Source of the DNA: Candidatus Poseidoniaceae archaeon
Lineage (GTDB): Archaea; Thermoplasmatota; Poseidoniia; Poseidoniales; Poseidoniaceae
Assembly (NCBI GenBank): GCA_949373095.1
Contig: CASIBY010000009.1
Span: 1 to 64,000 of the forward strand
Reading direction: 5' to 3'
DNA length: 64,000 nucleotides
The notes below the pieces were generated by a model that was not told the DNA's origin, did no database searches, and saw only the letters and a list, made by a program, of their open reading frames with translations. The position numbers and the translations under genes are program-made. This document shows, one piece after another, positions 8,501 to 17,083 of the stretch; positions within the stretch are counted from its first letter, which is position 1, and the number at the start of each line of letters is the position of its first letter.

Positions 8501-8519
8501 TTGAGGCGTTCCGCCTCAA
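8501..8519 (-). terminator. Perfect 8-bp hairpin
   Basis: TTGAGGCG (8501-8508), loop TTC, CGCCTCAA (8512-8519). It lies just upstream of the MFS gene and downstream of the minus-strand gene ending at 8804, so it may end that transcript or sit in the MFS leader. No T-run is evident. Confidence 0.4.
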
Positions 8520-8581
8520 TCCCAAATGCTCATTCCATGCGAACGTAGGCACGCAAGGACGGTTCAGGCACGGCCTCTTAG

Positions 8582-8725
8582 CCATTTGAGCCGATAGTTC
8601 AGCAACCAATGCAACCTGTCCAGCCACAACCCGTGCAACCTGCATACAACCCCGCAGCTCAGCAGCCGAATCAAGTTCAGCCATCAGCAGGCTTGGATCT
8701 TTCTTTCCTTGATGAACTTCTCTGA
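8582..8725 (+). pseudogene. Orphan C-terminal gene fragment, Pro/Gln-rich tail
   Basis: After an in-frame TAG (8579-8581) there are 47 codons to TGA 8725, with no start in a plausible place. They encode QQPMQPVQPQPVQPAYNP and end SAGLDLSFLDELL. A low-complexity P/Q linker ending in a short amphipathic tail is typical of the end of a larger protein, so this looks like the surviving 3' end of a deleted gene. It fills most of the 348-bp gap between the MFS gene and the Tudor/EF-hand gene. The track's minus-strand ORF here (8481-8735) is its shadow. Confidence 0.45.
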
Positions 8726-8803
8726 GTATGGTCAAAGGAATTTATCGCAGTTGGAAACTAAAACTTGCCGTCCATCAATTACCCTTTCATCCAATGTCAA
8801 CTA

Positions 8804-9745
8804 TCAGTCCGAAGTTGAAAGGTTGTTGAAGGGATGATCTTTTGGTCGTTCGCTCCATCCTGTTGGACCGACAATGAAGACGGTATTTTTGGTTTCTACC
8901 CGTGCAGTTGCCCGCTCATCGTAGGTAATGTTGAGGATAGATGAGGAGTTGAGGCGCCCTTCGCCGAGTTTGGGGTGTTCATAGGCATAACCGGAAAGCA
9001 CATTTCCATCAATTGAGGCGTCGTTCATCACAACCTCTTCTTTGCTAACATGGCCGGTTTCGTATTGCTCAGAAGCCACCATGTATTTTGCAAGCGCACG
9101 GTAGTCAATTTCAGAATCCAGTTCAATTCCAAGGTCAACAAATTCGCTCAAAGCATCCGCAATGGGTATGGTTTCATCTCCAATTTCAGTTAGGATTCGA
9201 AGGTACTCACTAGCAAGAATCGTTCCTGTTTCCGTTGTGTCAAAGACTTGGAACGCCTCGATCAACTCTCTTTCAGCCTTGTTATCGTGCTCAATATACG
9301 CTTGAACATCCTCGGAAGACTCGTCGAGCGGCTGGATACGTCCCCTGTTGACATGGTCTTCCACATCCCCGTCATCAAAATGGATGAGGTAAGTCCCATC
9401 GGGGTTGTTCCTAGCAACTTTACCAGCATAGAAGTGACCGTAATTCTTCCAGTTAACAAAGACCCTTGCACCCTTTTCAAGCGTACGTGGCAGTTCAATT
9501 TCTGGAGAGGGCGGTGGGGCTTGCTCAACCACTTGACCGAGCATGCCCATCTGCCGAAGGGCAGTGATGACCGCTTCTGTGACGGCTGAGGGATCATTAT
9601 GGATAGTCGTGTTGCTTATCACGTCCCCAGCAATTACGGAGTCCTGCATATTGAGCTGCTGCGACCTCTGCTTTGGAGGCGCGGGAATCCATTCACTTCC
9701 CGACCACATCCATTTGCCGTCAGGGCTGATCACTGCGTCGTCCAT
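8804..9745 (-). CDS. Cytoplasmic protein with W-rich motif, Tudor-like and EF-hand-like domains
   Basis: ATG 9745 (MDDAVISPDG) is preferred to TTG 9751; length 313. Residues 7-25 hold SPDGKWMWSGSEWIPAPP, a tryptophan-rich segment like those in DUF2510-type proteins. About 95-145 is a Tudor/agenet-like barrel (GARVFVNWKNYGHFYAGKV, GTYLIHFDDGDVEDHV). About 155-225 is an EF-hand-like helical pair (IEAFQVFDTTETGTILASEY), with a first loop poor in calcium ligands. The C-terminus has a beta-rich segment. No signal peptide or TM. Tudor folds bind modified peptides or nucleic acid in eukaryotes; the role here is unknown. It is followed downstream by the hairpin at 8501-8519. Confidence 0.65.
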   Translation of the reverse strand: MDDAVISPDGKWMWSGSEWIPAPPKQRSQQLNMQDSVIAGDVISNTTIHNDPSAVTEAVITALRQMGMLGQVVEQAPPPSPEIELPRTLEKGARVFVNWKNYGHFYAGKVARNNPDGTYLIHFDDGDVEDHVNRGRIQPLDESSEDVQAYIEHDNKAERELIEAFQVFDTTETGTILASEYLRILTEIGDETIPIADALSEFVDLGIELDSEIDYRALAKYMVASEQYETGHVSKEEVVMNDASIDGNVLSGYAYEHPKLGEGRLNSSSILNITYDERATARVETKNTVFIVGPTGWSERPKDHPFNNLSTSD

Positions 9746-9847
9746 AAACAATGGAAGCGAAACAACCTAACCAAATCTTCGGTGTCTAAATTTGTAGAAA
9801 TGGAACGATTCGGAAAATAATTACGCTAAACACAATGGTGTTTCCAA

Positions 9848-10159
9848 TTACTTCTTGAGCTTACGACCAATAAGGAATCCAAGAACGAGACTGCTCCCAA
9901 ATACCCCCATTTCAATGAGACTATCCGCCAAATCCTGAGCTTGTCCAACAATGATTTCTGGCGTTTCCAACAAACCAAAGGTCAATCGGTCCCAGTCGAC
10001 GATGATGATATTTCGGGCCTCAAGCCACTTAAAAAGAACGAATTGGACAACTAAAAACAATTGAATTAACTTCGTGGCGAGTTGAAGAAGAACACCGAGG
10101 AGAACTCCAAGAATAACGCCTTGAAGTATGTTTTCTGCTAGCAATGCACTTATGTCCAT
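9848..10159 (-). CDS. FUN14-family small membrane protein
   Basis: 103 residues from ATG 10159 (MDISALLAENIL); the track adds a TTG start two codons upstream. It has two hydrophobic helices (GVILGVLLGVLLQLATKL and QLFLVVQFVLFKWLEARN), the conserved IIIVDWDRL stretch, and a C-terminal helix FGSSLVLGFLIGRKLKK. This pattern matches archaeal FUN14 proteins, relatives of mitochondrial FUNDC1. The archaeal function is unknown. It stands alone between the Tudor-like gene and the photolyase, all on the minus strand. Confidence 0.75.
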   Translation of the reverse strand: MDISALLAENILQGVILGVLLGVLLQLATKLIQLFLVVQFVLFKWLEARNIIIVDWDRLTFGLLETPEIIVGQAQDLADSLIEMGVFGSSLVLGFLIGRKLKK

Positions 10160-10234
10160 AATCAACTGCCCAACACACAGTCTTAAAATAATTCTTGAAA
10201 GAAAAATGATTTTTATTTCATCTGATGCAGAACA

Positions 10235-12205
10235 TCAAATCAACTTCGTTTGGATAGAGTAAGATGTGGGCTGTTTTGGAACGTTCTTGCGCCACAAATA
10301 CTCGCTAAGGTTCCAGACTGCGGTTTCAATTTCCGAACCATAAGTTCCCTGTTTATTGCCGATGGCATGAGAACCAAGATGACACAATAAAGAGCCATTA
10401 TCATGTTCTGCAACGGCTTGGAGAGAAGAGTTCAACGAAGAAGGGTCAATCGTCACAATACAGTCAATCTGTTGTTGATGTTCGTTCATGATTAGTGAAG
10501 GTGATGTCCCCGGATGTTCGTCTGAAATGTGTACTTCTCCCGTATTCAAAACAGGTATACCGTTAGCCAAGTATGACGCAATTTCTTGAGAAGATGAGGT
10601 CCCAATATGGTCATGAATCGCCGCTAAACGTTCTGCAAGCCACTTGGAGATTCCATCTGCTTGCAGTTCATAATCGGGTGAGTATTGCTCTGGTTGGATG
10701 ATGTAAACATTGAATCCATGGTCGTGTAGGATTCGAGCAATGAGGCATTCCAATACTCCATATCCAGCGACAAGAAATACTCCGTTTGAATTTGCTTGCA
10801 TTCTGTTAACGTGAGACTCATACCGTTCGTAGTCAAGTCGAGAAGAATGTGTGAGAAGGTCTCTCTTACGGACCACACCCATTACTGGCATTGACGGGAA
10901 AAAAGGCCGATCAAATAATCCGTGACACCACTGAACTCCAACAACGGATGAAGGGTCTCGCCCATCAAGGGCATATTTATCGTTCAACTTTTGACTTAAT
11001 TCAAGGGAGGTTTCCAAATTAGAAGTCCACAGCGGTAGAGCCTTTCCCCATGTCATCCGCAAGTTGTTGTGAAGTTCACCATGACGGAACAAAGAACGCT
11101 GACACAGATTCCATAAGTCCGAAGGAGATTTTGCATGTTCTAACTCTTCAGGATGGACTAATACTGCCCGGGGGTCATCCGAGGTACTGCGCCATGATTC
11201 TTTTGCCCAATCGGGCAAATTTGAGGGAGAGTAGGGGTCGCTAGCACTGTAAATATGGTGCCATGCATGTTCCCTAAAAACAAGAAGTTCATCCAAGTAT
11301 TTGTCAGCAGACTTTGTCCCAATTGCGGCCGCTTCCCTTGCGACTCTCATCGGAGAAAGAAAGCCGTAGTGAAACGCATACGAAAGCCGAGAGACACCTG
11401 ATGGGTCTGCAGCATTATTTCTGCGGCGTGCATACCCATTCAGTCCGTTGGAAAGGAAACCCTGCCATTTGCTAAGAGCAACACCTTCCCCACCTCGTTC
11501 CTGCCAGATTGGATGAACCGTAGGGTCGATGTTGCAGTCTCGGAGCAACCGAAAGCGTTCCTTTGGTTCTTTTAATTCGGATTGGACATCAACGGGTTCA
11601 AACGGCAAGGGGCCATTGTAAGAACGTGTTTTCACATCACACACTGGCCAAGCAGCCTGTACTCTTCGCTTTCGCATTTTTTTGGTAGCATTACGGAACT
11701 TGAATGGCCGGTCAACAGATTTTCCATATAGCGGCATAGGTATAACACAATGGCAATCCACATCAATAACCGGACAAAGGGACACCTTAGCAATAGTTCG
11801 GACCCATTTCGTCCACGGAGGAAGCGGGAACATATCGGTGATGATACAACTTGCATGTTCAGAAAAAGAGCGCATTACAGACGGACGATGCCCTTCTCGA
11901 GCCAGGTGGAATGCATAGCGTAAACCGAGTTTTGAACATCTATCGTCCATGTCTACTGCTGCATCAAGAATCATGTTGTGATGGCGCAAGGATGCGAACG
12001 GGTACCTCTCATCAAGTCCGTGATAGATGACCAAAGGAAGGTCATAGGTTGCAGCGATATGCCGACCGACATCGATTGCAGGATTCTCATCTACCCGAAA
12101 CGAAGATTTGAGCCAAACAACGACTGGACCTTGGCCAGTTGGTTGTTCGGTATCATTGAGCCTTCGCACTCGGTCGGCCAAGTGCTCCGGTAAACGGTCT
12201 ATCAT
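10235..12205 (-). CDS. phr: Class II CPD photolyase with extra C-terminal Rossmann-like domain
   Basis: Residues 1 to about 455 are a class II photolyase: an N-terminal alpha/beta antenna domain (VVVWLKSSFRVDENPA) and a FAD-binding helical domain with SYAFHYGFLSPMRVA, HNNLRMTWGKALPLWT and LNDKYALDGRDP. The enzyme would use light and FADH- to split cyclobutane pyrimidine dimers. The usual GLHDRPW segment reads GLFDRPF here. Residues about 460-640 are extra: VAGYGVLECLIARILHDHGF resembles a GxGxxE/G dinucleotide fold of the renalase/amine-oxidase type, but glycines are partly lost, so cofactor binding is doubtful. A TATA box 25 nt before ATG 12205 implies a leaderless transcript. Light-dependent repair fits a sunlit marine life style (inference). 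Confidence 0.85.
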   Translation of the reverse strand: MIDRLPEHLADRVRRLNDTEQPTGQGPVVVWLKSSFRVDENPAIDVGRHIAATYDLPLVIYHGLDERYPFASLRHHNMILDAAVDMDDRCSKLGLRYAFHLAREGHRPSVMRSFSEHASCIITDMFPLPPWTKWVRTIAKVSLCPVIDVDCHCVIPMPLYGKSVDRPFKFRNATKKMRKRRVQAAWPVCDVKTRSYNGPLPFEPVDVQSELKEPKERFRLLRDCNIDPTVHPIWQERGGEGVALSKWQGFLSNGLNGYARRRNNAADPSGVSRLSYAFHYGFLSPMRVAREAAAIGTKSADKYLDELLVFREHAWHHIYSASDPYSPSNLPDWAKESWRSTSDDPRAVLVHPEELEHAKSPSDLWNLCQRSLFRHGELHNNLRMTWGKALPLWTSNLETSLELSQKLNDKYALDGRDPSSVVGVQWCHGLFDRPFFPSMPVMGVVRKRDLLTHSSRLDYERYESHVNRMQANSNGVFLVAGYGVLECLIARILHDHGFNVYIIQPEQYSPDYELQADGISKWLAERLAAIHDHIGTSSSQEIASYLANGIPVLNTGEVHISDEHPGTSPSLIMNEHQQQIDCIVTIDPSSLNSSLQAVAEHDNGSLLCHLGSHAIGNKQGTYGSEIETAVWNLSEYLWRKNVPKQPTSYSIQTKLI

Positions 12206-12225
12206 AGCCTGACGTGCTTTTTATT

Positions 12226-12236
12226 GGATATATACC
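12226..12236 (-). promoter_or_regulatory. TATA box of photolyase gene (leaderless start)
   Basis: On the minus strand this reads GGTATATATCC. Its centre is about 26 nt from ATG 12205, the usual archaeal TATA-to-start distance, so transcription probably begins at the start codon itself. Confidence 0.6.
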
Positions 12237-12313
12237 GGTGTTTTCAAACGCCGTATGTTCATTCCTAAAATTAAGAACTCATAGGCCCCTTTAGGAATGA
12301 CACCAGCAGTGAA

Positions 12314-13981
12314 TCATTCTTCTGGGAATTCATTTTCAAATGCCGTGAGAAACTCATCAATATCGATCACTCCATTTTCATCTGCATCCGATTTGTGGAA
12401 TATGTCGCGGTATTCATCATTTGAATAATGGAAGTCAAGTGCCTTGAGTGCGTTGATGAACTCCGGTACAGTGAGGTGGTTCTTTTGACCGAGGTCTGCA
12501 GCCTTGAACGCAGCAAGACGGAGCTTGTGTTCTGCTTCAGTTGGATTTGAGAACTGCATGCGGAGGCTTTGGAATGGTGTAGTACGGATTTGGCTGTGTT
12601 TTCTTCCGTAGCCATAGTAGGTTATTGTCCCAAGTGCAACAGCGGCTCCTGCACCAATGAATGCTTTACTCCCCATGAGGTAAATCAGAGCAATACCGGC
12701 AACGATACCCCAAATCTGAATCCATGGGTACAAGTGAGATTTGTATTCAGGTTTGTACCATGTTTGTGCTTGAGGAGAGCGTCGAAGTACAATGACACAG
12801 GAATTAATCATCATGAACACCATGATTTTGAAACCAGATGCCAACTTGGCAACATCTTTCACAGGCAAGTACAGTATGGCAAGTAGCATCGCTAATCCAG
12901 TAATGATAATTGGCCAATGTGGAGTTTCATATTTTGCGTTCACCGTTTCGAGAGACTGAGGGAGGAGATTGTCACGCGCCATTGCAAACAAGAAGCGCGA
13001 TGCTGCCAGGATACCAGCGAGTGCCATTGAGATCATTGTTAACACCGCCAATGCTGCTGCAAGCGCACCAACCTTAGAGCCAGCAATGACTTTGACGAAA
13101 TAATAGACTGGGTCTTCGATTGGTTCACCGTTTTGAATGTACCACATGTCGGGGAGCGCAGCCATCATCACAAAGGTCACTACACAGTAGAGAATGGTTG
13201 CAATAAGCAATGAAATCATAATTCCAAGTGGGAGATTACGTCCCGGTTCTTTCACTTCACCACCGATGGCTGCCACTTTTGTGACCCCTGCGTAAGCCAC
13301 AAACACGAATGCTGCAGTTTCTGCAACGGTTGCCAGTGACTGGTCAAAAGCACCGTTCCCACCGTTAATCGGGCGGGAAAAGTCAGTTTGCGGGTCCAAT
13401 AATGCAACGATACAGATAATACCCAAGAGCAACATTGTAACGGCAAGAATTGGTGTTTGTATGGCTTTCACCTTTTTCACACCCAAAATGTTCACAACGG
13501 TGATGAGAATAAGAGCGCCAACCGAAATCCACTGAAGATTATTTTTGGTAAGTTCAAATTCGAAGTAGGTCGTGAGTGCATACATATATGCTGAAAATCC
13601 AATCAAAGCAAAGGACGCTTTGAGGAGGAATGAAGCCCATAAACCAAGTCCGCTGATGGTTCCAAACAAGGGGCCATAGGTTCGTTCAAGGTAAACATAA
13701 GATCCACCACTCGAAGGCATAGCAGAGGCGAGTTCGGATTTAGAGAGCGCACCTGGGAGTACAACTGTTGCCGCAAGTAAGAACGCCAACCAAATACCGG
13801 GACCCATCATTTGGGCGGCAAAAGCAGGCATTACAAAAAGACCCGAACCAAGCATTGAGGACAAGGATATGATGACGATACCGGAAAGTCCAATCGTTCG
13901 TTCAATCGTTTTGGAGATGTCATCCATTACTCCTCGGACATCACCTTGGATGAGTTTACCTGCTGTGCTTTTCAAATCCAT
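12314..13981 (-). CDS. APC-family amino-acid permease with C-terminal EF-hands
   Basis: 555 residues. TM1 region SLSSMLGSGLFVMPAFAA is the APC substrate/ion-binding motif (GSGLF), followed by GGSYVYLERTYGP and about 12 TM helices to residue ~480. Family members import or exchange amino acids; the substrate is not identifiable. After TM12 there is a cytoplasmic tail with paired EF-hand helices: AADLGQKNHLTVPEFINAL (degenerate loop) and DADENGVIDIDEF, a canonical calcium-binding loop with Asp at positions 1 and 3, Asn at 5 and Glu at 12. This suggests calcium gating (inference). Its ATG follows directly on the TAA of a truncated paralogue (TTAAATG), so it may be translated by coupling to that remnant. 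Confidence 0.85.
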   Translation of the reverse strand: MDLKSTAGKLIQGDVRGVMDDISKTIERTIGLSGIVIISLSSMLGSGLFVMPAFAAQMMGPGIWLAFLLAATVVLPGALSKSELASAMPSSGGSYVYLERTYGPLFGTISGLGLWASFLLKASFALIGFSAYMYALTTYFEFELTKNNLQWISVGALILITVVNILGVKKVKAIQTPILAVTMLLLGIICIVALLDPQTDFSRPINGGNGAFDQSLATVAETAAFVFVAYAGVTKVAAIGGEVKEPGRNLPLGIMISLLIATILYCVVTFVMMAALPDMWYIQNGEPIEDPVYYFVKVIAGSKVGALAAALAVLTMISMALAGILAASRFLFAMARDNLLPQSLETVNAKYETPHWPIIITGLAMLLAILYLPVKDVAKLASGFKIMVFMMINSCVIVLRRSPQAQTWYKPEYKSHLYPWIQIWGIVAGIALIYLMGSKAFIGAGAAVALGTITYYGYGRKHSQIRTTPFQSLRMQFSNPTEAEHKLRLAAFKAADLGQKNHLTVPEFINALKALDFHYSNDEYRDIFHKSDADENGVIDIDEFLTAFENEFPEE

Positions 13982-14287
13982 TTAATCACCGGAAAAGTAC
14001 CAGTATTCTACTAATATTGGTGGGTAAACCGCCGTATCATATAGATTTGTGGCGGCAAGAAAGTATGCGGAAAAGCCAATCAAAGCAAATGCTGATTTGA
14101 GTAGAAATGAAGCCCATAGGCCCAAACCACTTAGTGTTCCAACCATCGGTCCGTAGGTTCGCTTCAAAAACACATACGAGCCACCGCTAGTAGGCATTCC
14201 TGATGCCAATTCGGACTTTGATAACGCCCCAGGAATGACAACAGAGGCGGCGCCTGATATTATGGTCTCAACAATATTTTTAGCCAT
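13982..14287 (-). pseudogene. Truncated APC permease paralogue
   Basis: 101 codons starting MAKNIVETII behind a strong GGGGGAG site. Residues 17-80 (IPGALSKSELASGMPTSGGS, LSGLGLWASFLLKSAFALIG) closely match residues ~74-140 of the downstream permease. TM1-2 are missing, and the reading ends after TM4 with a changed tail (EYWYFSGD). It is too short to be a transporter. It probably arose by tandem duplication and internal deletion. Because its ribosome site is intact and its stop abuts the next ATG, it could still act as a leader for the functional permease. Confidence 0.7.
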
Positions 14288-14453
14288 TCCACTCCCCCGA
14301 TATCCGACACAAAAAAACTGAGTAACGTGTGTTAAAAACTAATACAATATATTCTATTGCCTCATATGTGAAAACATTGGTCCGGATTCCGGTAATTCGT
14401 GCTTCGCCACAGATGCCTAACGTTTTGCAAGAAAGGTTAGGATGAAAATACCA

Positions 14454-15221
14454 TCAATACCTTACCTTCTTTCGGGTAATGGTTCTCCAAATTCGCTGAA
14501 GGGGGTCGTAATAGCGATCCACAACGCGCTCTTTGAGTTGAATGATGGCATCATCTGTGATTTGAATGCCAGCCGGACATACTTCAGTACAGCAACGGGT
14601 GATGTTGCAATACTCAATGCCAAATTCCTTTTTGATTTCTGGAATTCTGTCTTCTGTGTCAAGTGGATGCATCTCATATTGAGCCAAACGGACAAGGTTG
14701 CGGGGTCCTGCGAACCCGTCAAACAATGCATGGTCTCGCAAAACGTGACATGTATTCACACAAAGGAAGCATTCAATGCATTCTCGGAATTGTTGGACAC
14801 GGTCTGCTTCCATTTGATTGAATTCCCAGTTCATCTCATCTGGCCCGTTGATCGGCTTGATACGCTGAGCAACTTCGTAGTTCCAACTCACATCGGTAAC
14901 CAAGTCTTTGACGTGAGGAAAGGCTTTCATTGGGCGCACTTCGATGGGTTGTCCTTCTGGAGTTTCGGCAACAACATCGCTCATTCGCGTCATGCACATT
15001 AAGCGGGGTCGACCGTTAATTTCAGCCGAACATGAGCCACATTTCCCAGCCTTGCAGTTCCAGCGAACAGATAGATCTGGTTCCTGTTCGTGCTGAATTC
15101 GGTGAAGGCAATCAAGAACAACCATTCCTTCGTCGAGTTCAACACTGTACGATTCAAGACTTGCTTCTTCACCTTCGCCTCGTAGAATATTGAACGCTTG
15201 CTTCTTTCCTTTGAGTGACAT
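14454..15221 (-). CDS. sdhB: Succinate dehydrogenase iron-sulfur subunit
   Basis: 255 residues. It passes electrons from SdhA flavin to the membrane quinone site. CKAGKCGSC plus a further Cys (RLMCMTR) bind the 2Fe-2S centre, CIECFLCVNTC the 4Fe-4S centre, and CNITRCCTEVCP the 3Fe-4S centre. I start at ATG 15221 because AGGAGGTG lies 7 nt upstream; the track's GTG one codon earlier is not needed. The start overlaps the sdhA stop as TGATG, so translation is coupled. It is the last gene of sdhC-sdhA-sdhB. Confidence 0.95.
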   Translation of the reverse strand: MSLKGKKQAFNILRGEGEEASLESYSVELDEGMVVLDCLHRIQHEQEPDLSVRWNCKAGKCGSCSAEINGRPRLMCMTRMSDVVAETPEGQPIEVRPMKAFPHVKDLVTDVSWNYEVAQRIKPINGPDEMNWEFNQMEADRVQQFRECIECFLCVNTCHVLRDHALFDGFAGPRNLVRLAQYEMHPLDTEDRIPEIKKEFGIEYCNITRCCTEVCPAGIQITDDAIIQLKERVVDRYYDPLQRIWRTITRKKVRY

Positions 15222-17077
15222 CACTTTTCACCTCCTGCTTCGGCGGCTCTCTCAGCAATCATTGCTTTGACCTCGTTGAGGGCCTCCTCAAGGTCGTCGC
15301 GTATGGCTTCAACCGGTTCCTGCCGAATCTTCATTTCGCCGTCTTCCATCCAAATGATGTTGAGGGTTTTGCCCCAATAATCATCTTCTGGGGTCGGGAA
15401 ATCATCTCTTGTGTGACCGCCACGGCTTTCTTCCCGAGTCACTGCAGCAAGTGTAGCTGCGTGGGAAACATCAACCATATTGATCAGATCAAGGGCTTGG
15501 TGCCAGCCAGAATTGTACTTGCGTGAAGTTCCGGAGGAACAGGCCATTGCTCGTGCTTTGTAGGAATTCAAATCATCAAGTGCTTCCTCAAGTTCAGCCT
15601 TCGTACGAATAATGCCAACCTTAGATTGCATCATATCACGCATTTCGTCGTAAATCGCGCCTGGGTTTTCTCCACCTTCTCGCATGAGAGGGGCGAGCAT
15701 GTCGTCAATAGCGTTACCAACTTGTTCGTCATCAATAGTCGGTTGCGCCAAATCTTTGGCTCGCTTTGCAGCGAATTCACCTGCGCGCTTCCCAAACACG
15801 ATGAGGTCTGAAAGTGAGTTACCACCGAGACGGTTTGCGCCGTGAAGTCCAGAGGCGACTTCTCCACAGGCAAAGAGTCCAGAAACGGTAGTTTCTTGAG
15901 TTTCAGCATTTACAAGAACTCCACCCATGACATAGTGTGCGGTTGGTCCGACTTCCATAGGTTCCTTTGAGATGTCAACACCGGCAAGTTCCTTGAACTG
16001 ATGATGCATGCTCGGTAGTTTCTTCAAAATGGCTTCTTCGCCACGGTGAGAAATATCGAGGAATGCACCGCCGTGGGGTGAGCCACGCCCTGCTTTGACT
16101 TCAGAATTGATGGCCTTTGCAACAACGTCACGGGTGAGGAGTTCTGGTGGTCGGCGAACGGTAGCAAGTTTTCCACTCACGACTTCTTCAACCCACTGGT
16201 CCGACTCTTCGATGGTGGCAGCATGGTCGCCTGCAAACATTTCAGGAACGTAATCAAACATGAATCGGTTTCCTTCAGAATTGGTCAAGCGTCCACCTTC
16301 CCCCCGAACCCCTTCAGTTACGAGAATACCTCGTACGGAGGGCGGCCAAACCATGCCGGTTGGGTGAAATTGAACGAATTCCATGTCTCGTAGTTCTGCG
16401 CCAGCCCAAAGAGCGAGAGCATGCCCGTCTCCGGTGTATTCCCATGAGCCAGAACATACCGACCAGCAACGGGTGATACCACCAGTAGCCAAAACAACAG
16501 ATTTGCCTGAGAACGCATGAACGTCCCCGTCCACACGATTATAGGCAACGCATCCAGTGACGCGGTCTCCTTCCTTGAGCAGGGTTCGGACGGTGTATTC
16601 CATGAAGATGTCAATCCCTTCGTGAATACCTCGCTCTTGGAGCGTACGAATCAATTCGAGACCAGTTGCATCGCCAACGTGGGCGAGACGAGGGAAGGTG
16701 TGTCCACCAAAGTTACGTTGATTGATCAAATTGTTGGGTGTTCGGTCGAAAACAGCGCCCCATTGCTCTAGTTCCCTAACTCGGTCAGGGGCTTCTTTAG
16801 CATGGAATTCAGCCATTCGCCAGTTAGCAAGCCACTTACTTCCTTTCATGGTGTCGTGGAAGTGGACCTTCCACCCATCTCGTGGGTCGGCGTTTTGGAG
16901 TGCAGCCGCACATCCGCCTTCGGCCATAACCGTGTGGGCTTTACCGAGAAGGGATTTGGTGATGATAGCAGTTTTTGCTCCGCTTCGGGCTGCCTCGATA
17001 GCAGCTCTCAGTCCAGCGCCTCCGGCGCCAATGACAATAACATCGTATTCGTGGTTGGTTATTTGTTCAGTCATCAT
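15221..17077 (-). CDS. sdhA: Succinate dehydrogenase flavoprotein subunit
   Basis: 618 residues. It oxidises succinate to fumarate with covalent FAD, in the TCA cycle and respiratory chain. VIVIGAGGAGLRAAIEAA is the FAD-binding fold; the His of AHTVMAEGG is the expected flavin attachment site; the capping domain carries HPTGMVWPPSVRG and EGVRGEGG; the C-terminal helical domain is complete. The start is one of two adjacent ATGs (17077 or 17074) behind TGAGGTGAG, which overlaps the sdhC stop codon. Direction succinate to fumarate is inferred from the aerobic marine setting. Confidence 0.95.
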   Translation of the reverse strand: MMTEQITNHEYDVIVIGAGGAGLRAAIEAARSGAKTAIITKSLLGKAHTVMAEGGCAAALQNADPRDGWKVHFHDTMKGSKWLANWRMAEFHAKEAPDRVRELEQWGAVFDRTPNNLINQRNFGGHTFPRLAHVGDATGLELIRTLQERGIHEGIDIFMEYTVRTLLKEGDRVTGCVAYNRVDGDVHAFSGKSVVLATGGITRCWSVCSGSWEYTGDGHALALWAGAELRDMEFVQFHPTGMVWPPSVRGILVTEGVRGEGGRLTNSEGNRFMFDYVPEMFAGDHAATIEESDQWVEEVVSGKLATVRRPPELLTRDVVAKAINSEVKAGRGSPHGGAFLDISHRGEEAILKKLPSMHHQFKELAGVDISKEPMEVGPTAHYVMGGVLVNAETQETTVSGLFACGEVASGLHGANRLGGNSLSDLIVFGKRAGEFAAKRAKDLAQPTIDDEQVGNAIDDMLAPLMREGGENPGAIYDEMRDMMQSKVGIIRTKAELEEALDDLNSYKARAMACSSGTSRKYNSGWHQALDLINMVDVSHAATLAAVTREESRGGHTRDDFPTPEDDYWGKTLNIIWMEDGEMKIRQEPVEAIRDDLEEALNEVKAMIAERAAEAGGEK

Positions 17078-17083
17078 CTCACC

